From JAJYKN01 sp035516155 (GTDB taxonomy: Bacteria > Nitrospirota > UBA9217): a stretch of 64,000 nucleotides of DNA. Within the stretch, counting starts at the first letter, position 1, and the number at the start of each line of letters is the position of its first letter. The notes below the pieces were generated by a model that had not been told where the DNA came from, did no database searches, and saw nothing but the letters and a program-made list of their open reading frames with translations. Positions 1 through 8,612 of the stretch are shown one piece after another. The position numbers were made by a program, and so were the translations under genes. The stretch is taken from positions 23,080 through 87,079 of the forward strand of contig DATJAP010000038.1 of NCBI GenBank assembly GCA_035516155.1, written 5' to 3'.

Positions 1-728
1 TCGCCGTTCGACGGCTTCTTCATCTGCGCGGCGATGGGGTCGCCGGTCACGATCTCCAGCGCTCTGATTTCAAGCGGCAACACCGACTCGTATAACTCCT
101 TTACCTCGTCCGACCGCAGCATGCGGGAGAGAAGGGCCCGTCCCTTGCCAGCAGGAACAAGGCGCGAAAAACCGATCCGTCGCGCGCCAACATGGGAAGC
201 GAAGGCGATGACCTGTTTCAGGGAAGATGCGTTCAGACTGGACAGCGTAGCGTTTATCGTGACCGGAAGCCCGGCATCGACAAGATACTCGATCCCCGAT
301 GCAGATGCGGCGAAGCTCCCCTTGCCTCGGATGGAATCGTGGATTTCTTCGGGTCCTTCCATGCTGACCTGGACGCCACTGATCTTCAGCTCGACAAGCG
401 TTTTCGCGATGTCATTGGTGACAAGCGTCCCATTTGTGAGCAGGGAGCAGTCGAAGCTCTGTCTCCTGGCCTCATCGAGTATGGTGAAGAGGTCCCTCCT
501 CAAAAGAGGCTCTCCGCCGGTGATGTTGATGCTCCGGGAAAAGGCGATGCCGTAGTCTTCTGACCACGCAGTGATCATGTCGGCTGCTTCAGTTATGGTC
601 CTTCTAATATCGGCCAGCGGCATTTCATCGCTCCCCCGTTCACCCTGATAGCAATGGCGGCAGGAGAGGTTGCAGTTCTCGGTCACATGCCACTGGATAA
701 AAAAGTCCAAGGGTTTGATTGTTGACAT
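1..728 (-). CDS. Radical SAM protein, 3' end outside window
   Basis: The protein starts at ATG 728 and is open through base 1, so only about 242 N-terminal residues are visible. Near residue 20 it carries the radical SAM cluster motif CNLSCRHC (CxxxCxxC), which binds the [4Fe-4S] cluster that cleaves S-adenosylmethionine. A glycine-rich ITGGEPL motif follows, as in the radical SAM TIM barrel. The length and sequence up to the cut fit enzymes that carry a C-terminal SPASM domain, which would lie outside the window. The gene lies 47 bp after a 47-codon reading frame and shortly after a 34-residue peptide gene. Radical SAM enzymes next to tiny genes often mature peptides (RiPPs), but some act in cofactor synthesis. 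The family is certain; the substrate is inferred only from context. Confidence 0.9.
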   Translation of the reverse strand, partial: MSTIKPLDFFIQWHVTENCNLSCRHCYQGERGSDEMPLADIRRTITEAADMITAWSEDYGIAFSRSINITGGEPLLRRDLFTILDEARRQSFDCSLLTNGTLVTNDIAKTLVELKISGVQVSMEGPEEIHDSIRGKGSFAASASGIEYLVDAGLPVTINATLSSLNASSLKQVIAFASHVGARRIGFSRLVPAGKGRALLSRMLRSDEVKELYESVLPLEIRALEIVTGDPIAAQMKKPSNG

Positions 729-775
729 GGCGGCCCGCTATGTTTGAGAAGACGATGTCAAGAGAGATGTTCAAT

Positions 776-919
776 CTATCGAATCGGAGAAACGGAAACG
801 GGCGGACAGGGCCGGGCAGGAACGCCCTGCAGCAACGTACTGAACCCGCCTGATCCGCCGGTTTCCCTGTTGTTGCTGACCAGCAACGTTAGCTCTTTCA
901 GCCCTTTCACTTGCGGCAT
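776..919 (-). CDS. Small ORF between peptide gene and radical SAM gene (47 aa)
   Basis: This frame encodes 47 residues from ATG 919 to TAG 776. It contains a Gly/Ser-rich stretch (ETGGSGGF) followed by a Pro-rich tail with one cysteine. Third codon positions are mostly G or C, as in the real genes nearby. It overlaps the end of the preceding 34-residue peptide in another frame and has no clear ribosome binding site of its own. A single extra base in the G run at 928-931 would join the two frames into one peptide of about 78 residues. It may therefore be the true C-terminal half of a peptide precursor whose frame is broken here by a sequencing error, a real frameshift, or programmed slippage. 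I do not recognise a family. Confidence 0.35.
   Translation of the reverse strand: MPQVKGLKELTLLVSNNRETGGSGGFSTLLQGVPARPCPPVSVSPIR
872..887 (-). promoter_or_regulatory. Hairpin with GGUC loop after the peptide stop
   Basis: On the minus strand this is a perfect 6-bp stem closed by a GGUC tetraloop. The loop begins 25 nt after the TGA of the 34-residue peptide. Bacterial SECIS elements, which recode UGA to selenocysteine, usually show a G near the start of the apical loop and a UGA-to-loop distance of roughly 16-37 nt. The bulged U of the E. coli fdhF element is not seen, and an in-frame TAA lies before the hairpin. It may equally be a chance hairpin or part of the coding sequence of the overlapping frame. 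Confidence 0.25.
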
Positions 920-1011
920 ACCGTACCGGGGTTCTGTTTTGCCAGCTGTTTCATGAGGTTCCAGTAGGCAGCCTCTTTTGCCAATGATGCTTGGCTCATG
1001 ATCTTTTTCAC
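907..1011 (-). CDS. Small peptide upstream of radical SAM gene (34 aa)
   Basis: The start is GTG 1011, preceded by a strong AAGGAGG ribosome binding site about ten bases upstream. An alternative start is ATG 999. The peptide is short and amphipathic, rich in Lys, Ala and Gln, with a Tyr-Trp pair in the middle and a C-terminal VCRK, ending at TGA. It sits alone between pgl and the radical SAM gene, on the same strand. The good ribosome binding site and the position suggest a precursor peptide. I do not recognise the family. After the TGA the frame continues through KG, a second TGA and KS before TAA, so a recoded Cys/Sec-rich tail is conceivable. Confidence 0.5.
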   Translation of the reverse strand: MKKIMSQASLAKEAAYWNLMKQLAKQNPGTVCRK

Positions 1012-1132
1012 CCTCTCTTCACCTCCTTTCCGACCCATATCGTTATGACAAAGCATAGCACAAAAAAGACGGCATGTGCGGTAATTCAAATCACATTCGG
1101 TGAATACCCATGCAGAAATTGGCGCATGAGCG

Positions 1133-1891
1133 TCACCGGGGAAAAGTCCGTTCCGCCAGAAGGCTTGCTGCTCCGCGATCAATCATCCATGTTAACCAAC
1201 CATGAACAGGGCGCACTAAACCGGCGGGAAAATGCTTCGGGTTCCCGTCTTCAAGGATCTCGTGGAGAACCGCTCCCTTTTCACGCCCCGACGCCAGAAA
1301 AAGAACCTGCGAGGCATTATTCAGCACGGGCAGCGTCAACGTCACCCGGTCCGGCTTCGGGACCTCGGCATATACCGGCAGTGCAATTCTCGTCCGTTCA
1401 TGCACGGCCGTAGTCCCCGGAAAAAGCGATGCCGTGTGCCCGTCAACTCCTACCCCCAGGATAATGAGATCGAAGACCGGGAAGGACTGCGTTTCGAAAA
1501 ACTGTCGAAGAGAATCTTCGTACTCCCGCGCAGCCTGCTCCGGTTTTTTTTCTCCGTTGATCCAGTGGATGTTTTCCTCCGGGATGGGGACTTTGGACAG
1601 CAATGCCTCATGTACGAGTTTATAGTTGCTGTCGGGGTGTCCCCGGGGAACGCAGCGCTCATCAGCCCAGAAAATATACATTGAGGCCCAGGTGATTCGT
1701 TCCTGATAGGGGCTTGTTGCGAGAAGGGAGAGGAAGCGCCGCGGTGTGGTACCTCCTGAGAATGCAACGGCAAATCTGCCTTTCGACGCCAATGCATCCC
1801 TGGACAGCGATACGAATAAATCCGCCGCGGCTTGGCTCATCGCCTCGAGGTCCGCAAAGACGCGAAGCCGCGCAGCTGCGCCGGCTTTCAT
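1133..1891 (-). CDS. pgl: 6-phosphogluconolactonase
   Basis: This 252-residue cytoplasmic enzyme hydrolyses 6-phosphogluconolactone to 6-phosphogluconate, the second step of the oxidative pentose phosphate pathway. It shows the family motifs SGGTTP near residue 45, FWADERCVP near residue 75 and LGVGVDGHTASLFPG near residue 140. The length is typical. The start ATG overlaps the zwf stop in an ATGA arrangement, so the two genes are translationally coupled. A longer reading frame upstream is antisense-free but runs into zwf and is not needed. Confidence 0.95.
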   Translation of the reverse strand: MKAGAAARLRVFADLEAMSQAAADLFVSLSRDALASKGRFAVAFSGGTTPRRFLSLLATSPYQERITWASMYIFWADERCVPRGHPDSNYKLVHEALLSKVPIPEENIHWINGEKKPEQAAREYEDSLRQFFETQSFPVFDLIILGVGVDGHTASLFPGTTAVHERTRIALPVYAEVPKPDRVTLTLPVLNNASQVLFLASGREKGAVLHEILEDGNPKHFPAGLVRPVHGWLTWMIDRGAASLLAERTFPR

Positions 1892-3462
1892 AGTGGTCTC
1901 CAGAACCGGCCGTCTTGTTCGATCAACCGATGGGCACCGGCTGGCCCATCCGATCCGGCAACGTAGAAAGGAATATTCGCTCCCGTCAGCGAAGTGGCCA
2001 GTCTGTCGAGTAGTGGCGTGAGCAACGCCCATGTCTGCTCCACGCCGTCCTCCCTTGTAAAGAGCATATGATCGCCCTGCATGCAGTCGAGCAGCACCCA
2101 CTCGTATGCGTCGAGGAGCACATCGCGCGGGTAGGAGTAGTTCATAAGCACGGGGCTTAAGCAGACCTTAGAACCAGGCTTCTTGGCCTGAATAAAAAGA
2201 CTCATGCCTTCATCGGGCTGCACACGGAGAACGAGGACGTTCGGATCTATGGGGCCGCCGATCGTATCGGGAAACATGGAATGAGGAACACGTTTGAAGT
2301 GAATGGCAATTTCGGTCAGACGCCGCCCCAGCCGCTTCCCCGACCGCAGATAGAATGGGACGTCGTGCCACCGCCAGTTGTCAATAAACACTTTCATGGC
2401 AGCAAACGTCGGGGTCGACGACTGCTCCGCCACGCCCGGTTCCTCTCGATAACCCGGCACACGGCTTTCCCCGATGATCCCCCCGGTGTATTGTCCCACA
2501 CTTACATATTGGTCCAGCGTGTCAAGCGGTATCGGCCTGATTGCCCGGAAAGCCTTGACTTTTTCGTCCTGCACCAGGTTGGCTTCAAATCCCGCCGGAG
2601 GCTCCATGGCAGTGAGCGCCAGGAGCTCGGACATGTGGTTCTGGAACATATCGCGAATCACCCCTGCTTCCTCGTAATACCCGGCCCTGTGTTCAATGCC
2701 AAGCGTTTCACTTGCCGTGATCTGGACGTGATCGATGTACCTCCTGTTCCACAGCGGCTCGAAAATGGAATTCGCAAAGCGAAACATCAGGATATTCTGC
2801 ACCGTCTCCTTGGCAAGATAATGGTCGATCCGGAAAATCTGGCTTTCCCTGTAGTGTGCGTGAACCAGCTCATTCAATTTCCGGGCGGAAACCAGGTCCC
2901 GGCCGAAGGGCTTTTCGATGACGATATGACTGCGCCCCTTGTCCTCGCGCGACAATCCCGCTGCCCCGAGATTGTTGATCACGTCGGCAAAAATCGTGGG
3001 CGGAATGGCAAGGTAGAAAATGCGGTTTCCGCCGGTTTGATGCCTCTGCTCCAGTTCCGGAAGCCTGTCCCGCAGGGACACGGTGTAGGATTTCAAATCG
3101 CTGTAATCGAAGGTCGAATAATAGAGACGCGAAGCAAACGAGTCCCACACCTGCTTGTCGATCCCCGCAGGAAATGCCGCTTTCACGGCATCAAGCAGGT
3201 TGGCGCGGAACTGGTCCGTCGTCATCTCGACACGGCTTGTGCCGAGGATGAAAAAACGGTCGGACAGCATTTTGCTTTTATACAGACGGTAAAGAGAAGG
3301 GAGAAGCTTGCGACGGGTGAGGTCCCCCGAGGCGCCAAATATGATGATGGCCGCGGGAGGCGGCACTTCCGTTACGCAAGTTTCTTCCGGCTTCGAGGCC
3401 TGCACCGTGACGGCCTTTTCGTCGGCTGTCTGCGCCAGGGGATCATCATCGAGCGGATCCAT
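1888..3462 (-). CDS. zwf: Glucose-6-phosphate 1-dehydrogenase
   Basis: This 524-residue enzyme oxidises glucose 6-phosphate to 6-phosphogluconolactone with reduction of NADP or NAD. The nucleotide-binding motif GASGDLTRRKL lies near residue 45 and the substrate-binding RIDHYLAKE near residue 210. The N-terminus has an acidic, poorly conserved leader of about 40 residues before the Rossmann fold. I chose ATG 3462, which has a GAGGG site upstream. A TTG at 3486 would add eight residues. The gene overlaps the end of tal by 17 bp and the start of pgl by 4 bp, so the three are one transcription unit. Confidence 0.96.
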   Translation of the reverse strand: MDPLDDDPLAQTADEKAVTVQASKPEETCVTEVPPPAAIIIFGASGDLTRRKLLPSLYRLYKSKMLSDRFFILGTSRVEMTTDQFRANLLDAVKAAFPAGIDKQVWDSFASRLYYSTFDYSDLKSYTVSLRDRLPELEQRHQTGGNRIFYLAIPPTIFADVINNLGAAGLSREDKGRSHIVIEKPFGRDLVSARKLNELVHAHYRESQIFRIDHYLAKETVQNILMFRFANSIFEPLWNRRYIDHVQITASETLGIEHRAGYYEEAGVIRDMFQNHMSELLALTAMEPPAGFEANLVQDEKVKAFRAIRPIPLDTLDQYVSVGQYTGGIIGESRVPGYREEPGVAEQSSTPTFAAMKVFIDNWRWHDVPFYLRSGKRLGRRLTEIAIHFKRVPHSMFPDTIGGPIDPNVLVLRVQPDEGMSLFIQAKKPGSKVCLSPVLMNYSYPRDVLLDAYEWVLLDCMQGDHMLFTREDGVEQTWALLTPLLDRLATSLTGANIPFYVAGSDGPAGAHRLIEQDGRFWRPL

Positions 3463-4342
3463 AGGCCCTCGCTTTTGGTTCCTCAATCAGGACGTTCCAG
3501 TCCGAGGAAAATTTTTCCATGCCCTTGTCTGTCAGATCATGGCGAATATCGTAGTCCCTCCAGGGCTTGTCGAGATCGATCTCCCGATAGAAAATAGGTT
3601 TCAGCCCTTTCACGGGATAGACATATTCCGGCCCCGGAAGTGGCATGCCTTGTTCTCCCCAATTTTTCAGGATCTCGTAGGGCGCGGTGACGATGTCGGA
3701 GCCGAGCTGGAGCGCCCTGAGCAGGTGATCAAGGCTCCGGACACTCGCGGTCAGGACTTCGACGTGGCCGTCACCCATTCTGAACATCCTGAGGATATTG
3801 GCGATCAGGTCCATACCGTTCTCGCCGCGGTCATCAAGCCTGCCGACAAAAGGAGAAACAAAGATCTGGCCTTTGCGCGCTCCCCCCGTCGCGGCGTATA
3901 CGGCTGCGGCCTGTTCCTGCGAGAAGTTGAGCGTCATATTCACGCGCATTCCGGCCCGCACCGCTCTTTCCGCCGCCTTGAGGCCTTCCCTCGATGTCGG
4001 GAATTTCACATGTGCATTCCCGATCCATGAAAACATCTCCTTCCCCTGCTCCAGCATCGCCTCGGCCCGCGTCCCTGCATCGGCATATACCTCCACGGAC
4101 ACCGAGCCTTCCGGTATCAGTCCGCAGATGGCCCTGACAACACCGTGATAGAAATCAAGGAGCTCCTTGGCATTAAACTTTTCCCCCCGTTCAAGACGCT
4201 TGCGCGATTCCGGGTTCTTTGAAATCAGCGTCGGATTCGTGGTTTGCCCGTCAAGAAAGCCGAGGAGATGAATGATCTCCTTCGTTTCCTCGGGATCACC
4301 GCCATCGAGAAATATTCTCGTTTTCAGATCGTTGGGTCTCAT
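3446..4342 (-). CDS. tal: Transaldolase
   Basis: This 298-residue protein matches the transaldolase TIM-barrel family, which moves a dihydroxyacetone unit between sugar phosphates in the non-oxidative pentose phosphate pathway. Visible landmarks are FLDGQTTNPTLIS near residue 30, where the family has its TTNP motif, and AHVKFP near residue 110, which holds the Schiff-base lysine region. Its size lies between the short (about 215) and classical (about 320) forms. It is followed by zwf with an overlap, and preceded by gnd with a 144-bp gap. No transketolase gene is seen in the window. Confidence 0.88.
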   Translation of the reverse strand: MRPNDLKTRIFLDGGDPEETKEIIHLLGFLDGQTTNPTLISKNPESRKRLERGEKFNAKELLDFYHGVVRAICGLIPEGSVSVEVYADAGTRAEAMLEQGKEMFSWIGNAHVKFPTSREGLKAAERAVRAGMRVNMTLNFSQEQAAAVYAATGGARKGQIFVSPFVGRLDDRGENGMDLIANILRMFRMGDGHVEVLTASVRSLDHLLRALQLGSDIVTAPYEILKNWGEQGMPLPGPEYVYPVKGLKPIFYREIDLDKPWRDYDIRHDLTDKGMEKFSSDWNVLIEEPKARAYGSAR

Positions 4343-4486
4343 GATAACTGCCTCCCTTTCCTAAACCGTTCCCGCACAGAAGGCTGGCGGAAACGCGATC
4401 GCCGAGGCGGGGCGGATAAATGCCGGGGAAACCTGATTCCCTTCTCTCGCAAAGGTTCATACTCCGCCTCCGGGGAATTCAGCATT

Positions 4487-5383
4487 TTATTTTTTCCTCA
4501 CCTCGTGGCCACCGAACTGGTTCCGCAGCGCCGAGACAATCCTGCCTGTGTAGCTCGGGTTCTTCTGAGATTGGAGCCGGAACTCCAGCGCCCCGTGAAT
4601 GACCGGCACGGCAACACCGAGTTCCCTTGCGGCATCGACGGTCCACATTCCCTCTCCGCTCTGCGCCGCAGAGCCGGACACAGAGCTCAAATCACTGCCG
4701 TATTGGTCATAGGCTTTCTTGAGCCAGTCCACGAGCCTCGACTCAACGACGCTCCTATGGTTGTAAAGGTCGGCGATCTTGGCGAGGTCAAGCTCGAAAT
4801 CCGAAGCGTTCATGACCGAGAACCCCTCGGCCAGGGCTTGCATCATTCCGTACTCGATGCCGTTGTGGACCATTTTCACGAAATGACCTGCCCCCGCCCT
4901 CCCCATATAGGCATAGCCGCCTGCCACTGATATATCGCGAAAGATGATTTCGAAACGTTGAAAAATATCTTTTCTCCCTCCGACCATGACGCATGCGCCG
5001 CTTCGCGCTCCAGACGGTCCGCCGCTAACGCCTGCATCAAGAAAATCGATGCCCTTTCTTTCGAGCTCCGTCGCCCGCCGCATAGATTCCTTGTAAGGAG
5101 AGTTGCCGCCGTCGATGACTGCATCACCTTTTCCGAGAAGCGGCGTCAGCTCCCGAAGGACCGCGTCGACAGCCTGGTACGGAACCATCAGCCAGACCAG
5201 ACGGGGAGCGGGCAACGACCCGACCAACGCGGCAAGAGAGACGGAAGACTGCGCACCTTTTCCGACAATGGCATCGGCAGCAGCCCTGTCACGGTCATAA
5301 GCGACAACCTGATGTCCTTTTTCCAGGAGCCGCTCGACCATGTTGAACCCCATTTTCCCCAAACCGACATACCCTATTTGCAT
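4487..5383 (-). CDS. gnd: 6-phosphogluconate dehydrogenase, decarboxylating (short form)
   Basis: The 298-residue protein converts 6-phosphogluconate to ribulose 5-phosphate and CO2. The N-terminal Rossmann motif is GYVGLGKMG, followed by the active-site motif SGGPSGARSGACVMVGG near residue 120 and HFVKMVHNGIEYG near residue 180, which holds the catalytic lysine. The length is that of the short Gnd/YqeC-like form, which in studied members usually prefers NAD, rather than the 470-residue E. coli type. ATG 5383 has an AAGGAAGG site upstream. It lies 31 bp after rpiB. Confidence 0.93.
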   Translation of the reverse strand: MQIGYVGLGKMGFNMVERLLEKGHQVVAYDRDRAAADAIVGKGAQSSVSLAALVGSLPAPRLVWLMVPYQAVDAVLRELTPLLGKGDAVIDGGNSPYKESMRRATELERKGIDFLDAGVSGGPSGARSGACVMVGGRKDIFQRFEIIFRDISVAGGYAYMGRAGAGHFVKMVHNGIEYGMMQALAEGFSVMNASDFELDLAKIADLYNHRSVVESRLVDWLKKAYDQYGSDLSSVSGSAAQSGEGMWTVDAARELGVAVPVIHGALEFRLQSQKNPSYTGRIVSALRNQFGGHEVRKK

Positions 5384-5414
5384 AGTGATCCTTCCTTCTT
5401 GGCGCCGATTGCTC

Positions 5415-5873
5415 TCAAATATTATTCGAAAATTCCTTCTCAATTGCCCTGACTTTTTCCAAACGGCGAACATGACGTTCGGCGCCTGAGAATGCTGCGG
5501 CAAGGAAGGTCCTCACGACATCCTTGGCCAACTCCGGCCCTATAACCCGTGCCCCGAGGCACAGCACGTTCATGTCGTCATCTTCCACACCCTGGTGGGC
5601 GGAAAACGTGTCGTGGCAGACTGCGGCGCGTATGCCGGGAAACTTGTTCGCCGCTACGCAGGCGCCGACCCCGCTTCCACAAATAATGATCCCCCTCTCG
5701 CCCCTTCCATCGATTATTGCATTTGCCACAGCCCGCGCATAATCGGGATAATCAACCGGCTTGATGCTGAAGGTTCCGACATCCTGTGTCGTATGGCCGA
5801 GCTGTACAACATACTCGACAATAACCCCTTTCAGCGGGAATCCTCCGTGATCAGCCCCTACAATGATATTCAT
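5415..5873 (-). CDS. rpiB: Ribose 5-phosphate isomerase B
   Basis: The 152-residue RpiB/LacAB-family enzyme interconverts ribulose 5-phosphate and ribose 5-phosphate. It has GADHGGFPLKG at the N-terminus, the CGSGVGACVAANK motif with the catalytic cysteine near residue 65, and HDTFSAHQGVEDDDMNVL in the region of the conserved histidines. It is the first gene of the pentose phosphate set; nrdJ lies 207 bp upstream on the same strand. Together rpiB, gnd, tal, zwf and pgl cover all oxidative steps plus part of the non-oxidative branch. Confidence 0.95.
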   Translation of the reverse strand: MNIIVGADHGGFPLKGVIVEYVVQLGHTTQDVGTFSIKPVDYPDYARAVANAIIDGRGERGIIICGSGVGACVAANKFPGIRAAVCHDTFSAHQGVEDDDMNVLCLGARVIGPELAKDVVRTFLAAAFSGAERHVRRLEKVRAIEKEFSNNI

Positions 5874-6080
5874 GATTGCTCGACCTGCCGCCTTTCATCG
5901 TATCTATCAATATCCATCCGGTTCCGGCCCCCCAATTCGATGACGGCGCAAAAAACCACTTACTCCACCTTGCACCTGGCAAACACCGCATGCCTCACGT
6001 TCGTGTCTCGCTGCTCTTATTGTTCGCGGGGGAAGAACAGTCGCATGTTCCGGTACCCCATGCTGATGAGACACCCCCCC

Positions 6081-7826
6081 TCAGCAGTACAACGGGTCGG
6101 CGCAGGTGAGCACCTGATCGCTTTTACTGCCGCTCCGGAATACCGTAATCCCCTTGACACCTTCCCGGTAGGCCAGGAGGAAGGCTTTGCGCACGTCGTC
6201 TTTCGTTGCCTGCTCCGGGAAATTGATGGTTTTAGACACGGCGTTGTCCGTATGACGCTGGAATGCTGCCTGCATGCGAACGTGCCATTCCGGCGCGATG
6301 TCGAAGGCCGTTACGAACAGGAGCTTCACGTCGTCTGGCACTTCCTGCATTTGCTGGATGGATTCGCCGGCCATAATTCGCATGAGGAGCGCATCAGTCA
6401 TGAACCCGCGCGCCCTTGCTGTTTCCAGAAAGTATTCGTACACCTCGGGGAGCTCCACATCTCCGAGCACGTGGCGGGTAAAGAACAGGGCATACAGCGG
6501 TTCGATTCCGCTCGAACAGCCGGCAATAATGGAGAGGGTCCCGGTCGGTGCAATCGTCGTAACCGTGGCGTTCCTGAGTCTGGGCCCTCCCCCGCGGTCA
6601 TACGTGCTTCCCTGATAGTTTGGAAAGACCCCGCGCGCCTGTGCAAGCCCCGCGGACATGGCCCATCCCTTATCCCGAACGAATTTCATGATCCTTTCAC
6701 CGATTATAACCGCCTCCTCGGAGTTGTAAGGAATGCCGAGCCGGATCAGCGCATCAGCGAAGCCCATGACCCCCAGCCCTATTTTCCGGTTGCTTTTCGC
6801 CATTCTGTCTATCTCGTCGAGCGGATAGCGGCTCACATCGATGACATTATCCAGGAAATGCACAGCTGTCTGCACCGTTCTCTCTAGCTTCGTCCAGTCG
6901 ATTTCAGCGGTGCCGCGATTTTCCTTGAGCATGAGCCTGAGATTGATTGAGCCCAGATTGCAGGGTTCATACGCAAGCAGCGGCTGTTCTCCGCAGGGAT
7001 TGGTGCTCTCCATGTCACCGAGCAGAGGCGTGGGATTCTCCCGGTTGATGCGGTCGAGAAACACGACACCGGGGTCGCCGGTTTTCCACGCCATTTCGAC
7101 GATGCGGTCGAAAACGTCGCGGGCCTTGAGCGTCCTCACCACCTGATGGCTGTGGGGGTTCACCAGCGGTAGCACACCGTCCGATTCCACCGCAGCCATG
7201 AACTGCTCGGTCACGGCCACCGAGATATTGAAATTCGCCAATTCCCTGTTGTTTTCCTTGGCGGCGATGAACTCCAGGATATCGGGATGATCTACGCGCA
7301 GGATTCCCATGTTCGCCCCCCGCCGGGTGCCGCCCTGCTTAATAACCTCGGTGGCCATATTGAAAACCCGCATAAACGAAACAGGACCGCTGGCAGACCC
7401 GCCCGTGGTGCGGACGGCATCATCCTTTGGCCGCAGCCTGCTGAAGGAAAAGCCGGTGCCGCCTCCGCTCTGATGGATAAGAGCAGTATTCTTGACAGCG
7501 CTGAATATCGATTCAATTGAATCTTCCACCGGCAGAACAAAACAGGCAGCAAGCTGCTGCAGCGGACGGCCTGCGTTCATAAGGGTCGGGGAATTGGGCA
7601 GAAATTCGAGACTTGACAGGATGCGATAAAATTCGTCTTCCGTTGCACGGATCTTTGCATTGCCGTCGTACTGCACATCGGCCTGTGCAACATTCGCAGC
7701 GACTCTCCGGAACATGTCCTCGGGAGACTCCACCACACGCCCCTCTTCGTCTTTCATGAGATATCTTCTCGAGAGGACGGTCAGGGCGTTTGGCGTTAAA
7801 TACGCTTCTGGATACTTTACACTCAT
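6081..7826 (-). CDS. nrdJ: Adenosylcobalamin-dependent ribonucleotide reductase (class II)
   Basis: This 581-residue enzyme reduces ribonucleotides to deoxyribonucleotides with a cobalamin-derived radical, so it works with or without oxygen. Visible motifs are the substrate-cysteine region QLAACFVLP, the active-site STNPCGEQPLL with Asn, Cys and Glu, the second redox cysteine in EPCNLGSINL, and TIAPTGTLSIIAGCSSGIEP of the phosphate-binding part. There is no N-terminal ATP cone. The C-terminus is short and ends in CADPLYC, which could supply the swinging redox cysteine pair. A run of C bases follows the stop codon. ATG 7826 has an AGAGG site five bases upstream. Confidence 0.96.
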   Translation of the reverse strand: MSVKYPEAYLTPNALTVLSRRYLMKDEEGRVVESPEDMFRRVAANVAQADVQYDGNAKIRATEDEFYRILSSLEFLPNSPTLMNAGRPLQQLAACFVLPVEDSIESIFSAVKNTALIHQSGGGTGFSFSRLRPKDDAVRTTGGSASGPVSFMRVFNMATEVIKQGGTRRGANMGILRVDHPDILEFIAAKENNRELANFNISVAVTEQFMAAVESDGVLPLVNPHSHQVVRTLKARDVFDRIVEMAWKTGDPGVVFLDRINRENPTPLLGDMESTNPCGEQPLLAYEPCNLGSINLRLMLKENRGTAEIDWTKLERTVQTAVHFLDNVIDVSRYPLDEIDRMAKSNRKIGLGVMGFADALIRLGIPYNSEEAVIIGERIMKFVRDKGWAMSAGLAQARGVFPNYQGSTYDRGGGPRLRNATVTTIAPTGTLSIIAGCSSGIEPLYALFFTRHVLGDVELPEVYEYFLETARARGFMTDALLMRIMAGESIQQMQEVPDDVKLLFVTAFDIAPEWHVRMQAAFQRHTDNAVSKTINFPEQATKDDVRKAFLLAYREGVKGITVFRSGSKSDQVLTCADPLYC

Positions 7827-7910
7827 CTTTTTCCTCTTTTCCTATTTTACCACGACAAGGCCGGAGAGGCGCTGATTGCATCTTCATGAGCAACTGCAAA
7901 GGGAGCGTCT

Positions 7911-8612
7911 TTAGTAGTAAAAGAGGAAAAGCACCAGGAAAGCCAGACTTTTACCCACCTCAATCCAACCAGTGGTTTTGAGCTTGACTTTGTACAGCGT
8001 CGCTGCGGCAATAAGGTTGTCCAGGAGGGGCAAAAGAATAACCACCGGGATATACATGCGGTGGTAGACGTAGAGGCTGATCAGAACAAATAGCACGGTC
8101 ATAACTCTGTAGGCGGTTTTTTTCAGCAGCAAGGCTTTTACCTTGAAAACACCGGCAGAAAAGTAGAATACAACACCCAGGAACATCCTTACATCGAGGC
8201 CTCCCGTCAGGAGATATTTCATGAGTACCGATGCCAGGCTGAGAAGGGCAAATCCAAGCACCTCGGTCAGGACAGCGTGCTCGCCGGCGAACCGGTTGGA
8301 CAGCAGGTACGCTGCAGGAAATACGAGAAGGGGCAGAAGCATCATCACCCCGCTGCCGAAAAGGGAAATCAGGATGACCGCAGCAAGGGCAATTTGGATG
8401 AGGAAGACCGTTAATGCCGTTACCCCTTCGGTACGCCTGCTCCATTTTGTAAAAGCCTGCTTTGAATTAATCAGGAAGCCGAGGGAGATAAAAAGAGGAA
8501 TGACCGACCAGGAAAAAGCCCGGCTGGCACCCACGCCGATTACAGAGGCAATGATCAGAACGCTCCACGAGCCGTACTCCTTCAGAACGTACCCTTTGAC
8601 TTCGGTCTTCAT
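7911..8612 (-). CDS. YwiC-like integral membrane protein
   Basis: The 233-residue protein has six or seven predicted membrane segments and starts with LKEYGSWSV, close to the KEHGAW motif that opens YwiC-like proteins. It ends directly after a hydrophobic helix. The function of this family is not established. It sits between nuoN (370 bp upstream) and nrdJ (84 bp downstream) on the same strand and may be expressed with either. The family call rests on the N-terminal motif and topology only. Confidence 0.7.
   Translation of the reverse strand: MKTEVKGYVLKEYGSWSVLIIASVIGVGASRAFSWSVIPLFISLGFLINSKQAFTKWSRRTEGVTALTVFLIQIALAAVILISLFGSGVMMLLPLLVFPAAYLLSNRFAGEHAVLTEVLGFALLSLASVLMKYLLTGGLDVRMFLGVVFYFSAGVFKVKALLLKKTAYRVMTVLFVLISLYVYHRMYIPVVILLPLLDNLIAAATLYKVKLKTTGWIEVGKSLAFLVLFLFYY

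Noticed and set aside
2281..3597. Plus-strand frame (438 codons) opposite zwf
   Set aside because: It is a shadow of zwf, with Arg/Pro/Gly-rich translation and no start signal.
5595..6887. Plus-strand frame (430 codons) opposite rpiB and nrdJ
   Set aside because: It spans two real genes on the other strand and has no recognisable domain.
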